9,301 bases of DNA from Deltaproteobacteria bacterium (GCA_016218905.1 JACRCS010000457.1:1-9301), one strand, 5' to 3'; numbered from the stretch's first letter, positions 1 through 7,065 are shown. The notes: generated by a model from the letters alone, not told the origin. Numbers and translations are program-made.

Positions 1-291
1 GAACACACACCCAACCGCTATAACCTTTACGGCTACTTCTATACCGCGCTCTTCGTCGAGGGGCTCAAGAAGGCGGGGCGGGATCTCACGAGAGAAGGTT
101 TCATCAAGGCGCTGGAGTCGATCAAGAACTGGGAGAGCGGAATTCTCAACCCGCTGACCGTCACCGCGGCCGATCACCACGCCCAGGACGACGGCTTCAT
201 GGTAGAGGTCAAGGGCGGCACCTTCAAGCCCATCAGCGGTTGGCTATCGCTCAAGGGTGGGAAACTCGTCGAAGCACCGTACAAGGACTGA
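1..291 (+). CDS. ABC transporter substrate-binding protein, LivK type, C-terminal part
   Basis: Frame 1 is open from the window edge to a TGA at 289-291, giving the last 96 residues of a larger protein. The text includes YNLYGYFYTALFVEGLKKAG (residues 7-26), then an FIKALESI helix, DDGFMVEV and the tail SGWLSLKGGKLVEAP. This is the usual closing part of type I periplasmic binding proteins of the branched-chain amino acid (LivK, Peripla_BP_6) family: the last helix of lobe 2 plus the final strands. Family members capture amino acids, short amides, aromatic acids or other carboxylates in the periplasm for a LivHMGF permease. The ligand cannot be told from this fragment, and the signal peptide and ligand-binding residues lie upstream of the window. 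A strong hairpin follows within 10 bases, then an acyl-CoA synthetase, which suggests the ligand may be an acid later activated with CoA (inference). Confidence 0.85.
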   Translation, partial: EHTPNRYNLYGYFYTALFVEGLKKAGRDLTREGFIKALESIKNWESGILNPLTVTAADHHAQDDGFMVEVKGGTFKPISGWLSLKGGKLVEAPYKD

Positions 292-297
292 CCTACA

Positions 298-329
298 GAC
301 CCGGCGAGGCCTTCGAGCCTCGCCGGGTC
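298..329 (+). terminator. GC-rich stem-loop after the binding-protein gene
   Basis: A perfect 13-bp stem (298-310 with 317-329, starting GACCCGGCGAGGC) closes a 6-base loop CTTCGA, seven bases after the TGA. No T-run follows, so it is not a textbook intrinsic terminator. It may instead be a partial terminator or a 3'-end stabiliser that lowers expression of the downstream synthetase relative to the abundant binding protein, as is common behind periplasmic-binding-protein genes. Confidence 0.6.
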
Positions 330-365
330 CGTATTCCGGAAGCACGGGACCGGGAGGGCCCCGAG

Positions 366-1949
366 ATGATCCGATCCATGAACGTCGCCTGGTGGGTCGA
401 CCGCTGGGCCGAACTCGCGCCGGAAAGGCCGGCGTTGATATTCGAGGGAGAGACGATCCGGTACGCCGAGCTCAAGCGCCGCGCAGACAAGACGGCCTGC
501 TGGCTCCAGTCCCTCGGCGTCGAGAAGTCCGATCGCGTGGCCGTGCTGCTCGAGAACTGCCCCGAGTTCCTCGAGCTGTACCTCGCTTGTGCAAAGCTGG
601 GCGCGATCTTCGTGCCCCTCAATTTCCGGCTCACGGGTACGGAACTCGGCTATCTCCTCTCCAACTCGCGTCCCCGCCTGCTGGTCTTCGGGGAGCGGTT
701 CGCTCCGACGCTCGTCCCCCTCGATCTGAGCCGCGCCCGGCCGCCCTTGATGCTTGCTTCACCGGGCGACGTCTCCGCCGTCCTGCAGGGGGTCGAACCC
801 TTCTCCGACCGGGACGCCTTCGAGGGGCGGCAGCCGTTCCTGACAGCTACTCTCGGCCCTACGGACCCGGAAGAGCCCCACGTGATCATGTATACGTCGG
901 GCACCACGGGTCACCCCAAGGGCGCGGTCTTGTCGCACCGAAAGACGTTCTTCAATTGCCTCAACGCCGACATCTTCTTCAACCTTCAGTCCGACGACGT
1001 GATGCTGATCGTGCTCCCGCTCTTCCACTCCGGCGGGCTCTTCATCCAATCCTCTCCTGCGCTCTACAAGGGTGCCACGATCCTCCTCCATCCGAGGTTC
1101 AATGCTGAGGATACGTATCGAGATATCGAGGTGTTCGGCGTCACGAAGTTCCAGGCGGTACCTACGGTGTTCAAGGCCCTCCTTCGGGTGCCTCCCGAAA
1201 AGAGAAGGAGTCTGGCCTCTTTGAAGGTGTCGGCCATCGGCGGGGAGAAGACCACACCGGAGGTGCTGGCCGCCTGCCGGGAAGCGGGCTTCGCCCCTCG
1301 CCAGATCATGGGCCAGACCGAGACCTCGATCCTCCTTTGGGCCTCGGAGCAGGACCTGGTCGAACGGCCGGGCACGGTCGGAAAGCCGGTCTTCCACGCG
1401 GAGGTGAAAGTTGTCGACTCGTGTGGTGTCCCCGTGTCGCCCGGAGTGGTGGGGGAGATCGTCGTTCAGGGGTCGATCCTGATGAAGGAGTATTGGGACG
1501 ACCCCGAACGCACGCAGCAGACGATTCGGGGCGGCTGTCTCCACACCGGCGACCTGGCCCGCGTCGACGCCGACGGGTACTTCTACCTCGTCGATCGCGC
1601 GAAGGACATGTACATCTCCGGCGGAGAGAACGTGTATCCCGCGGAAGTGGAGCGCGTGCTGGGGGAGCATCCGAACATCCAACGCGTGGCCGTGCTCGGG
1701 GTTCCCGACGAGGTGTGGGGAGAGACCGGCCACGCGTTGGTCATCCGGAAGGAAGGGAGCGAGCTTACCGCGCAGGAGGTCTTGGCCTTCTGCCAAGGCC
1801 GGCTCGCCCGCTACAAGGCGCCAACGCGAGTGACCTTCTGCTCCGCATTCCCCGAAACCGCCCTAGGCAAGGTTCGCAAGCAGGAACTGCGCAAGAGTCT
1901 CGAAAATGACGTTCCCGCCGGGGAGGGCGTGGCAATGTCGGTCGCATAG
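366..1949 (+). CDS. AMP-forming acyl-CoA synthetase (class I adenylate-forming enzyme)
   Basis: A 527-residue protein of normal length for the family. It activates a carboxylic acid with ATP to an acyl-AMP and transfers it to coenzyme A in the cytoplasm. Visible motifs: the phosphate-binding loop YTSGTTGHPKG (176-186), the A5 motif MGQTET (315-320), the A7 ATP-ribose motif HTGDLA (393-398, Asp396), the hinge VDRAKDMYISGGENVYPAEVE region (409-429), and the C-terminal catalytic lysine in TALGKVRKQEL (Lys502). All key residues are present. The ATG at 366 is chosen because GGGAGG at 352-357 lies 8 bases upstream. The frame is open back to 240, but that part overlaps the binding-protein gene in another frame and reads as non-family sequence. 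An in-frame ATG at 378 is the alternative. Substrate is not predictable; fatty, aromatic or branched acids are all possible. It is probably co-transcribed with the upstream transporter gene. Confidence 0.93.
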   Translation: MIRSMNVAWWVDRWAELAPERPALIFEGETIRYAELKRRADKTACWLQSLGVEKSDRVAVLLENCPEFLELYLACAKLGAIFVPLNFRLTGTELGYLLSNSRPRLLVFGERFAPTLVPLDLSRARPPLMLASPGDVSAVLQGVEPFSDRDAFEGRQPFLTATLGPTDPEEPHVIMYTSGTTGHPKGAVLSHRKTFFNCLNADIFFNLQSDDVMLIVLPLFHSGGLFIQSSPALYKGATILLHPRFNAEDTYRDIEVFGVTKFQAVPTVFKALLRVPPEKRRSLASLKVSAIGGEKTTPEVLAACREAGFAPRQIMGQTETSILLWASEQDLVERPGTVGKPVFHAEVKVVDSCGVPVSPGVVGEIVVQGSILMKEYWDDPERTQQTIRGGCLHTGDLARVDADGYFYLVDRAKDMYISGGENVYPAEVERVLGEHPNIQRVAVLGVPDEVWGETGHALVIRKEGSELTAQEVLAFCQGRLARYKAPTRVTFCSAFPETALGKVRKQELRKSLENDVPAGEGVAMSVA

Positions 1950-1993
1950 GGCCGGTCGGCGGACAGGGCCTACTCCGCACGGCTCGACCGGCC
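1950..1993 (+). terminator. Bulged stem-loop directly after the synthetase gene
   Basis: It starts one base after the TAG. GGCCGGTCG (1950-1958) pairs with CGACCGGCC (1985-1993), and the stem continues as GCGGA (1959-1963) with TCCGC (1974-1978) after a 6-base bulge on the 3' side, leaving a 10-base loop. That is 14 pairs in total, with no T-run behind it. It could end or attenuate transcription between the synthetase and the LuxR-type gene. I see no clear sigma70 promoter in 1994-2095, so some readthrough into the regulator is likely. Confidence 0.4.
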
Positions 1994-2095
1994 ACTGGAG
2001 ACGCTCGGGGTCGCCTCGGATCCCGTCGGCGGACGAAGGGGCGAAAGGCGCTTGTGCGCAGGAAAACGGGTCACGCCGGCGGTGACGGAGACAGA

Positions 2096-3262
2096 ATGGA
2101 GAGCTTGGGAGCCGACGATTTCAGGAAGATTCTCGAGATAGCCGAGGTCGCACACGCGGCCTCGGGCTGGGACGCTCTTGGCCGGGACGTTCTTGCCGCC
2201 GTGGGTGAGGCCGTCTGCGCCGAGAAGGCGGTGTTCATGCTGCAGGAGGCGGTGGGGGCTCCGTTGAGATTCTTTTACATGGGGATCGGTCAGGTAGATG
2301 CAGATCGGTACTTGGCCTCTTATTACCTTCAAGATCCTATGTGTCTGCTCTCCAAAGTGGCCGAGCATTTGGAAGTCTCGTGCCAGGCGATCGGTAGGAC
2401 CGTGAGCCTGACCGAGATGGTCGCCCGCGACGACTTCTTGAGAACTCCATACTATAGGGAGTTCTACCGACCGCAGGGGGTCCTGCACGAGATCGCGACT
2501 CGCCTGGAGTCATGGGGCGGGGTGAGGGGAGTTCTCGATCTCCTGCGGTCCGAACGAGCACCCGCGTTCTCAGTCCGGGAAGTCCAACTGATGAACTGCC
2601 TGGTGCCTCACCTTTCCAGCGCCCTTGACGGGGTCAGAGCACGGGAACTCCAACGAAGAGAAGGAGCCCGGGAGCACCGGGGAGTTCTCTTGTGTCACAG
2701 GGATGGAAGGGTAGCCTACGCGGACGATCTGGGTAGGAAGTTGCTCCGGGCGTTGACCGGGGGGGAGGCCCTGCTGCCGCTACCGCATTCCGCCCGAGAG
2801 GGGCCGGGCGTCTCCCTGTTGACCGCGGCCAGGAAATCTGCCACTGCTTTCGCTGCTCGGGAGCATGCTCCGCATTGGGAGGTGGTCACCGCTTCCGGGC
2901 GCTATCACTTGGCTTGCAGCCCCGCGAAGAGCGTGGATGAAAGTCATGAGGAGATTCTTCTCGCGGTTTCGATTAGCTGCTCCAAAGAATCTGCCGTCGA
3001 CCTCCGAGCCAACCTGAAGCATCTTCTTGGTATCACCTGCAGAGAGGCCGATATCGTATTCAAGTTGTTCGAAGCGAAGACTAACGGAGAAATTGCCCAG
3101 GAGCTCTTTGTCAGTGAGCTCACTGTAAAGAAGCACATCCAGCACATCTGCGACAAGATGGGCGTCAGGAGCCGTACCGCCATCCTGTCAAAGGCCTACT
3201 GCACTTTAGGAAATTCCCTCCCCCGATCGCATCTGGAAGCGCTCCCAGCTGTGTTCTCCTGA
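2096..3262 (+). CDS. LuxR-family transcriptional regulator with GAF/PAS-like sensor region
   Basis: A 388-residue regulator. The C-terminal LuxR-type DNA-binding domain (about 311-366) is clear: CREADIVFKLFEAKTNGEIA leads into SELTVKKHIQHI, the recognition helix, and then DKMGVRSRTAI. The N-terminal 200 residues look like a GAF-type sensor region; the segment DFLRTPYYREFYRPQGVLHE (113-132) is typical of a group of long LuxR regulators. Residues about 195-290 (RGVLLCHRDGRVAYAD onward) resemble a PAS fold. There is no receiver Asp pattern and no autoinducer-domain signature, so the ligand is unknown. ATG 2096 is chosen because GGAG at 2087-2090 sits 5 bases upstream; GTG at 2054 is an in-frame alternative adding 14 residues. 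Position suggests control of the adjacent transporter/synthetase genes (inference). Confidence 0.9.
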   Translation: MESLGADDFRKILEIAEVAHAASGWDALGRDVLAAVGEAVCAEKAVFMLQEAVGAPLRFFYMGIGQVDADRYLASYYLQDPMCLLSKVAEHLEVSCQAIGRTVSLTEMVARDDFLRTPYYREFYRPQGVLHEIATRLESWGGVRGVLDLLRSERAPAFSVREVQLMNCLVPHLSSALDGVRARELQRREGAREHRGVLLCHRDGRVAYADDLGRKLLRALTGGEALLPLPHSAREGPGVSLLTAARKSATAFAAREHAPHWEVVTASGRYHLACSPAKSVDESHEEILLAVSISCSKESAVDLRANLKHLLGITCREADIVFKLFEAKTNGEIAQELFVSELTVKKHIQHICDKMGVRSRTAILSKAYCTLGNSLPRSHLEALPAVFS

Positions 3263-3270
3263 GAGTCTTC

Positions 3271-3344
3271 GTCGCCAGCGGTAACCCCGAAGGGGCCTCC
3301 TTCGGGGTCATCTCGGCGACTCCATCCGGAAAGGCACTTTCCGG
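3271..3344. terminator. Tandem hairpins between convergent genes
   Basis: Two hairpins fill the 93-base gap between the LuxR-type gene and the convergent dehydrogenase gene. First: ACCCCGAAGG (3284-3293) with CCTTCGGGGT (3299-3308), loop of 5 bases, nested inside GTCGCC (3271-3276) with GGCGAC (3315-3320). Second: CCGGAAAG (3326-3333) with CTTTCCGG (3337-3344), loop GCA. Stems are symmetric, so they can act in both directions; no long T-run lies on either side. Confidence 0.65.
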
Positions 3345-3355
3345 CTGGACACTAG

Positions 3356-4306
3356 CTACGGCTGGACGACGAAACGCAACGGCTCTCCGGCCGCGTAGCG
3401 CCGCAGGTTCTCCTGGAGGAGGGTGGCCAGACGGTCGAGGATGCCCGGCCCAAAGCCCGCGACGTGGGGCGTGAGGAGGAGATTCGGGCAGTCCCAGAGC
3501 GGATCGTCCGGCGGCAGCGGCTCCGGCGTGACGACGTCGAGCCCGGCGCCCCCGATCCAACCTTCCCGGAGCGCCCGCTCCAGGGCCTTCTGGTCCACGA
3601 CCGAGCCCCGTGCCACGTTCACCAGAATCGTGTGAGGGCGGCAAGCCCGGAGCTCCGGTTCACCGATGAGGCGGGTCGTCTCCTTCGTGTGCGGTACGGC
3701 GAGGACGACAGCGTCGGCCCGGGCCAGCACCGCATGGAGGTCCCCGATCGCGTGGACCTCGTCCGCCTCGGGATGGGGCTCTGCCGAGCGCGAGACCCCC
3801 AGGACCCGCATCCCGAAGGCTCTCGCCCGTCTCGCGATCTCCCGGCCGATGCTGCCGAAACCGACCACCGCGAGAGTACCGCCCAGCAGCCCGCGCACCT
3901 CCTTCGCGAGGCGCGGTTGCCACTCCTTCCCGGTCTGACCCCGCACGGCTTCCGGGAGCTTGCGCGCGACCCCGAGGAGGAGCGCCATCGCGTGGTCGGC
4001 CACGAAGGGCGAGAAGGCGTCTCCCGCGTTCGTCACCACCACGCCCGGCGGAGCCCCGTGGAGCGTGATCCGCTCGAAACCGGTGGTGAGGACCTGCATC
4101 CAGCGGAGTCGGCCGCCCAGGGAGATCAGGGCCTCGGCCACGGCCCGGTCGTACTGCTTGGACATGGTCACCAGGACCTCGGCACCGGGGAGCTCCGCGC
4201 GCAGGTGGTCTGCATCCTGGATCCGGACGAGCTCGGTCCCGGGGACTTCTTCGATTGCCCGAGCCATCTCCGTCCGGCCGAACTCCACCCAGAGCAGGAT
4301 CTTCAC
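3356..4306 (-). CDS. D-isomer specific 2-hydroxyacid dehydrogenase
   Basis: A 316-residue oxidoreductase that interconverts a 2-oxoacid and the D-2-hydroxyacid with NAD(P)H in the cytoplasm. The nucleotide-binding motif VGFGSIGREIA (148-158) lies in the middle. The catalytic set is complete: Arg233 in NVARGSVVD, Glu262 in LDVVTPEPLPPDDPLW, and His281 in LTPHVAG. After the second Rossmann strand the protein reads LGVSRS (169-174) instead of the acidic residue typical of NAD users. This resembles the NADPH-preferring glyoxylate/hydroxypyruvate reductases (GhrA-like), so NADPH is likely the cofactor (inference). The start is GTG at 4306, fixed by AAGGAG five bases upstream. A promoter-like TTGACA-17-GATGAT lies about 60-85 bases upstream, so the gene is probably its own transcription unit. 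Substrate unknown; glyoxylate, hydroxypyruvate and related 2-oxoacids are candidates. Confidence 0.94.
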   Translation of the reverse strand: MKILLWVEFGRTEMARAIEEVPGTELVRIQDADHLRAELPGAEVLVTMSKQYDRAVAEALISLGGRLRWMQVLTTGFERITLHGAPPGVVVTNAGDAFSPFVADHAMALLLGVARKLPEAVRGQTGKEWQPRLAKEVRGLLGGTLAVVGFGSIGREIARRARAFGMRVLGVSRSAEPHPEADEVHAIGDLHAVLARADAVVLAVPHTKETTRLIGEPELRACRPHTILVNVARGSVVDQKALERALREGWIGGAGLDVVTPEPLPPDDPLWDCPNLLLTPHVAGFGPGILDRLATLLQENLRRYAAGEPLRFVVQP

Positions 4307-4311
4307 GAGAG

Positions 4312-4317
4312 CTCCTT
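4312..4317 (-). promoter_or_regulatory. Ribosome-binding site AAGGAG for the dehydrogenase
   Basis: On the minus strand AAGGAG stands 5 bases before GTG at 4306. This strong Shine-Dalgarno decides the GTG start, and the protein then begins MKILLWVEFG, a natural first strand for the family. Confidence 0.75.
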
Positions 4318-4362
4318 CCCTTCGCCGCCGAGGACGCCCTCCTCGCGCGGGAGGACGGACGG

Positions 4363-4391
4363 ATCATCGGCAGCAGGGGGAACACTGTCAA
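4363..4391 (-). promoter_or_regulatory. Sigma70-type promoter for the dehydrogenase
   Basis: On the minus strand a perfect TTGACA (-35, at 4391-4386) is followed by 17 bases and GATGAT (-10, at 4368-4363, 4 of 6 consensus bases). Transcription would begin near 4356, giving a leader of about 50 bases that holds the AAGGAG site. This is the best promoter match in the window. It lies in the 259-base gap behind the ATPase gene, for which no strong terminator is seen. Confidence 0.5.
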
Positions 4392-4565
4392 GGCCCGTTA
4401 CCTCGTGCCCGTCCGGGAAAGCCGCCGCTCGCGCCCGGGGGAGATGGCTGCCGGGTCGCTCCCGCGCCTCCTGCGTGATCGTTCCCGCCCCTCCTGGGCT
4501 CCACGATCCGCCCACCTCGTGAGAGCGTGCGCGAACCGGGGACATCCAGGTGAACAAAACCAGGC

Positions 4566-5948
4566 TCAATCCGGACTGAAGATCTCGTTGGCGGTAACGA
4601 CTAAAGTGCCCTCGGGCGCGCCTACGACTTCCTCTCGTGCGCAGAGGGCGTAGGCCAGGGGCTCGCGGCGGCGAGGCAGCGCCTCTGCCTTGCGCTTCAA
4701 ATCTGGAGCGAGCCGAGCGCCATCGACCTTGCGAGCCCATTTTGCCTCTCCGACCATGACAGGCTCTCGCCCGCGCCCGGCGAGGACGACTGCGTCAATC
4801 TCGGTTCGGCCATCCGTCGACCACCAGGATCCCACCGCTACCACGCCTGGGAACAGAGCGTCCGAGCCTGCGAGCCTCCGTAGATGTGCCCGAAACGCTT
4901 CCTCCCAGGGGGCGCCCATGCAATCGTCCAACTGGCCGGCAATCACGCCGGCAATGCTGTCGCCCAGGCCTCGCTCGATCTCGCTGCGGTGGCGATCGAT
5001 GACGCCAAGCCAAAAAGCGAGGAAGTTATCGGCTAGGCGGTAGGATCTGCGACGGGTGTTTGCGGGGTCCTCGGTGACGGGTGTCAGCCGCTCGATCAGC
5101 CGGAGCTCTGTGAGACGGTCCAAGGTGCGTGCGGGCTCTGCTCCGACGGCATCCTTGATCTCGCCGTATTTGGTTCGCCCCGCTGCCACGGCGCGAAGCA
5201 CCATGCCGCCGAGGCCCGCGAGATCTGCCTCTGTCGCGAGGAGGAGCTGGCCTTCCGTCAGGAGAGGGGCGCCCGGCGTGCAGAAGAGGTGTCGCAGGTT
5301 CCATGAAACGGAGCGCTGCCCGTTCCACCAGGAGAGATACAAGGGGATTCCGCCCAAAAGCCCCCATACAAGTGCCCGGACGTCCGGGGACAGGTCGGGC
5401 AGCATGAGCGCGGCCTCGTGGGGCCGGAAAGGGTGAACGAGCAGTGAGAGATCGAAGCGGCCGTAGAGCGGTGCGCGCTCCTCCTGTATGGCCACCATCG
5501 TCCGGACCACTGAGCCGCAGAGAAGAACCTTCAGCCTGGTGCGCCCCCCGACCCGATCCCAGAACGCACGAAGGATTCCAGGCAGCTCCGGGGTCGAGGC
5601 GGCGAGCTCGGGGAACTCGTCGAGGACGAGCAGCAGCGTTTCTCGATCGGCTTGGCCGGCGAGCGACTCCAACGCGTCGTCCCAACTCGAGAAGGGGCGT
5701 GCGGCGAGATCGCGAATGCCCCCCGGCAGCGCCGCCCCCGCGGCTGAAGAGAGAACCCTCAGCTCGTCTGCGATCGGCCTGCCGGCGCCGGTGTGGAAGA
5801 TCGCTCTCTTGTCTTCGGCGAACCGCGCGATGAGGCGGGTCTTGCCGACTCGCCTGCGGCCCCAGACCAGCGCGAGTCCGCGACCGCTGCCCGTCCACCA
5901 GCGATCGAGGGCTGCCAATTCCTCCTGCCGATTTACGAAAGCATCCAT
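4566..5948 (-). CDS. Archaeal-type ATPase with DUF234 (PD-(D/E)XK-like) C-terminus
   Basis: A 460-residue P-loop protein. It opens with FVNRQEEL, the usual start of the ATPase_2 (archaeal-type ATPase) family. Walker A is GRRRVGKT (30-37), Walker [12 protein letters not shown] (105-115, Asp110/Glu111), sensor-like [10 protein letters not shown] (142-151), and PLYGRFD (160-166) is a conserved arginine region. Residues about 245-305 form a winged-helix stretch ([28 protein letters not shown]). The C-terminus (about 305-460) matches DUF234, with a nuclease-fold pattern: Glu349 in WEEAF, Asp385 in TEIDAVVL and Glu401/Lys403 in VGEAKW, so the PD-(D/E)XK residues look intact. Cellular role of the family is poorly known; DNA-related or defence-like functions have been suspected. 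It stands alone with large gaps on both sides. The ATG at 5948 has only GGGGG directly before it, so translation may start from a very short leader. Horizontal transfer is possible but base composition does not stand out. Confidence 0.9.
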   Translation of the reverse strand: MDAFVNRQEELAALDRWWTGSGRGLALVWGRRRVGKTRLIARFAEDKRAIFHTGAGRPIADELRVLSSAAGAALPGGIRDLAARPFSSWDDALESLAGQADRETLLLVLDEFPELAASTPELPGILRAFWDRVGGRTRLKVLLCGSVVRTMVAIQEERAPLYGRFDLSLLVHPFRPHEAALMLPDLSPDVRALVWGLLGGIPLYLSWWNGQRSVSWNLRHLFCTPGAPLLTEGQLLLATEADLAGLGGMVLRAVAAGRTKYGEIKDAVGAEPARTLDRLTELRLIERLTPVTEDPANTRRRSYRLADNFLAFWLGVIDRHRSEIERGLGDSIAGVIAGQLDDCMGAPWEEAFRAHLRRLAGSDALFPGVVAVGSWWSTDGRTEIDAVVLAGRGREPVMVGEAKWARKVDGARLAPDLKRKAEALPRRREPLAYALCAREEVVGAPEGTLVVTANEIFSPD

Positions 5949-5954
5949 CCCCCG

Positions 5955-5984
5955 ATGCTAACTCGCAACCCTGGTAACTTACAA
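5955..5984 (-). promoter_or_regulatory. Possible near-leaderless promoter of the ATPase gene
   Basis: On the minus strand TTGTAA (5984-5979, 4 of 6 bases of the -35 consensus), 18 bases, then TAGCAT (5960-5955, 4 of 6 of the -10 consensus). The -10 ends 7 bases before the ATG, so transcripts would start at or next to the start codon, consistent with the lack of a proper Shine-Dalgarno. A weak match, supported mainly by its position. Confidence 0.3.
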
Positions 5985-5999
5985 GGCGTGTCAGTTACC
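5973..5999. promoter_or_regulatory. Operator-like inverted repeat GGTAACT-N13-AGTTACC
   Basis: A perfect 7-bp inverted repeat: GGTAACT at 5973-5979 and AGTTACC at 5993-5999, 13-base spacer, so half-site centres are 20 bp (two helical turns) apart, as expected for a dimeric regulator. It covers the candidate -35 element of the ATPase gene and is centred about 38 bases before its ATG. Its AT-rich arms stand out from the GC-rich surroundings. The regulator is unknown; the ATPase's own winged helix is one candidate. Confidence 0.4.
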
Positions 6000-6219
6000 G
6001 AGGCCGTCACGTTGAGCTGGCCGGGAAGCCTTGGCGGTACCGCGAGAGGAGGCGAACGGGCCTTCTGGGAAAGGAAGATGGCGCGTCTACAAGGTAAACG
6101 GGAACGGCTGCCTTATGAGGGCAGTCCCGGACCGGCCAGCGCCGCAGGGGTGACCATCCTAAGGACTCTCGTGCGGGCTCTTCACCGCGGCCCGTGATCG
6201 GCAGGAAGACCGGCACGGA

Positions 6220-6828
6220 CTACGCTCTGCGCCTGGATGGAGGTCCGGGAGGAATCCTCCCACGGAATAGCCTCAATACCCGGTTGGAGCGCGGATCGAC
6301 TGTGACGAGAAAACCGGCCGCCATTACCGTCATCTCGGTCCTCCGGTTGGGCCGGCACCCGCCGGTGACCCGCGTCCAGATGGGCTGAAGAGCATCCTGG
6401 AGCGTTCCCCAGCGGGGTCGGGGGTCCCGTACGTGCTCCAACATCCTGAGTTCGCCCTCAGGTTTCAAGACGCGGCGCACCTCGCGGAGCCCAGCAGCGG
6501 GATCGTTGACGCTGCAGAATACCAGGCTGCTCACAACAGTGCCGAAAGACCGCGAGCGGAAGGGAAGCGCCTCCACGCTGCCCAAGACGAGAGTGGTTCC
6601 CGGCCTCCGCCGACGCGCACGGGCGAGAGCGGCCTCGTCCGGTTCCAGGCCGACCACCCGAGCTCTGCAACCGTAAAGGGGTAGATTCCGTCCCGTCCCA
6701 CAGCCGACTTCAAGCACGGGGCCACCGACGTCGGCCACTAGCGCCCGGCGCCAGGTCCTGAGTCCCAGAAGATCCATGATGGCGGTCATCCCGTCGTAGA
6801 GCCATGGGATGTTCTCTATGCCTCTCAC
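6220..6828 (-). CDS. Class I SAM-dependent methyltransferase
   Basis: A 202-residue protein of the Methyltransf_11/UbiE-like group that transfers a methyl group from S-adenosylmethionine. It opens with RGIENIPWLYDGM, a typical start for this group. The SAM motif I is VLEVGCGTGRNLP (38-50), followed by the acidic LEPDEAALARA (61-71), the post-II motif GSVEALPFRSRSFGTVVSSL (83-102) and the motif III region RRVLKPEGELRMLEHVR (118-134). The GTGGCRPNRRT-like segment (155-164, reads TGGCRPNRRT) before an AGF resembles the TGGCxxNRxT segment of METTL7/UbiE-like enzymes. The GTG at 6828 is chosen because GGAGG lies 8 bases upstream and the family start follows at once; the frame stays open to 6981, but that extension is Arg/Pro-rich with no family match. 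Acceptor unknown; lipids, quinones or small molecules are possible. A 299-base gap separates it from the upstream redox gene, so it is probably transcribed separately. Confidence 0.87.
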   Translation of the reverse strand: MRGIENIPWLYDGMTAIMDLLGLRTWRRALVADVGGPVLEVGCGTGRNLPLYGCRARVVGLEPDEAALARARRRRPGTTLVLGSVEALPFRSRSFGTVVSSLVFCSVNDPAAGLREVRRVLKPEGELRMLEHVRDPRPRWGTLQDALQPIWTRVTGGCRPNRRTEMTVMAAGFLVTVDPRSNRVLRLFRGRIPPGPPSRRRA

Positions 6829-6835
6829 CGCTCGT

Positions 6836-6841
6836 CCCTCC
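6836..6841 (-). promoter_or_regulatory. Ribosome-binding site GGAGGG deciding the methyltransferase GTG start
   Basis: On the minus strand GGAGGG ends 7 bases before GTG at 6828. No comparable site precedes the farther upstream start at 6981, so this supports the shorter protein. Confidence 0.6.
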
Positions 6842-6863
6842 GCCGAAGTCTCACGGTTCAGCC

Positions 6864-6890
6864 CTAATATGTGGCTTGAGGAGGCTTGAG
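6864..6890 (-). promoter_or_regulatory. Possible promoter with two phased CTCAAGCC repeats
   Basis: On the minus strand two exact copies of CTCAAGCC (6890-6883 and 6880-6873) are spaced 10 bp start to start, one helical turn. The second abuts CATATTAG (6871-6864), which can supply a -10 hexamer (CATATT or TATTAG, each 4 of 6). A start near 6858 would give a leader of about 30 bases containing the GGAGGG site. No good -35 is present, so the repeats could be an activator site replacing it. Inference from pattern and spacing. Confidence 0.35.
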
Positions 6891-7065
6891 GGGGCCTCGA
6901 ACGGGCTCGGCCCTGCGGCGGCAGCCCTCCCGGAGTCCCGACTCGGTGCGGCCGGAGGTGCAAATGGGACCGGACGTTCACGACGCGAGACCATCACCAA
7001 CATGCCTCGGACCGGTCCCGTCGGACTCGGGAAAAGGGACCCTTCCGGTCGGCGAAGGGCGGTAC

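Noticed and set aside
240..365. 42-residue N-terminal extension of the acyl-CoA synthetase
   Set aside because: It overlaps the binding-protein gene and the hairpin, has no ribosome-binding site as good as the one before 366, and does not resemble the family.
759..1796. 345-codon open frame antisense to the acyl-CoA synthetase
   Set aside because: It is the mirror of a clear, complete family member; GC-rich genes commonly leave long antisense frames, and its translation is His/Arg/Asp-rich without any motif.
3464..4522. 352-codon plus-strand frame across the dehydrogenase gene
   Set aside because: Overlaps a complete dehydrogenase with all catalytic residues and a strong ribosome-binding site on the other strand; the translation shows no domain.
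5956..6197. Plus-strand 80-codon ORF divergent from the ATPase gene
   Set aside because: Third-position GC is only about 60 percent by hand count, no ribosome-binding site is evident and the product has no recognisable motif.
6829..6981. 51-residue N-terminal extension of the methyltransferase
   Set aside because: Arg/Pro-rich, crosses the candidate promoter and repeats, and the family's usual start follows the GTG at 6828.
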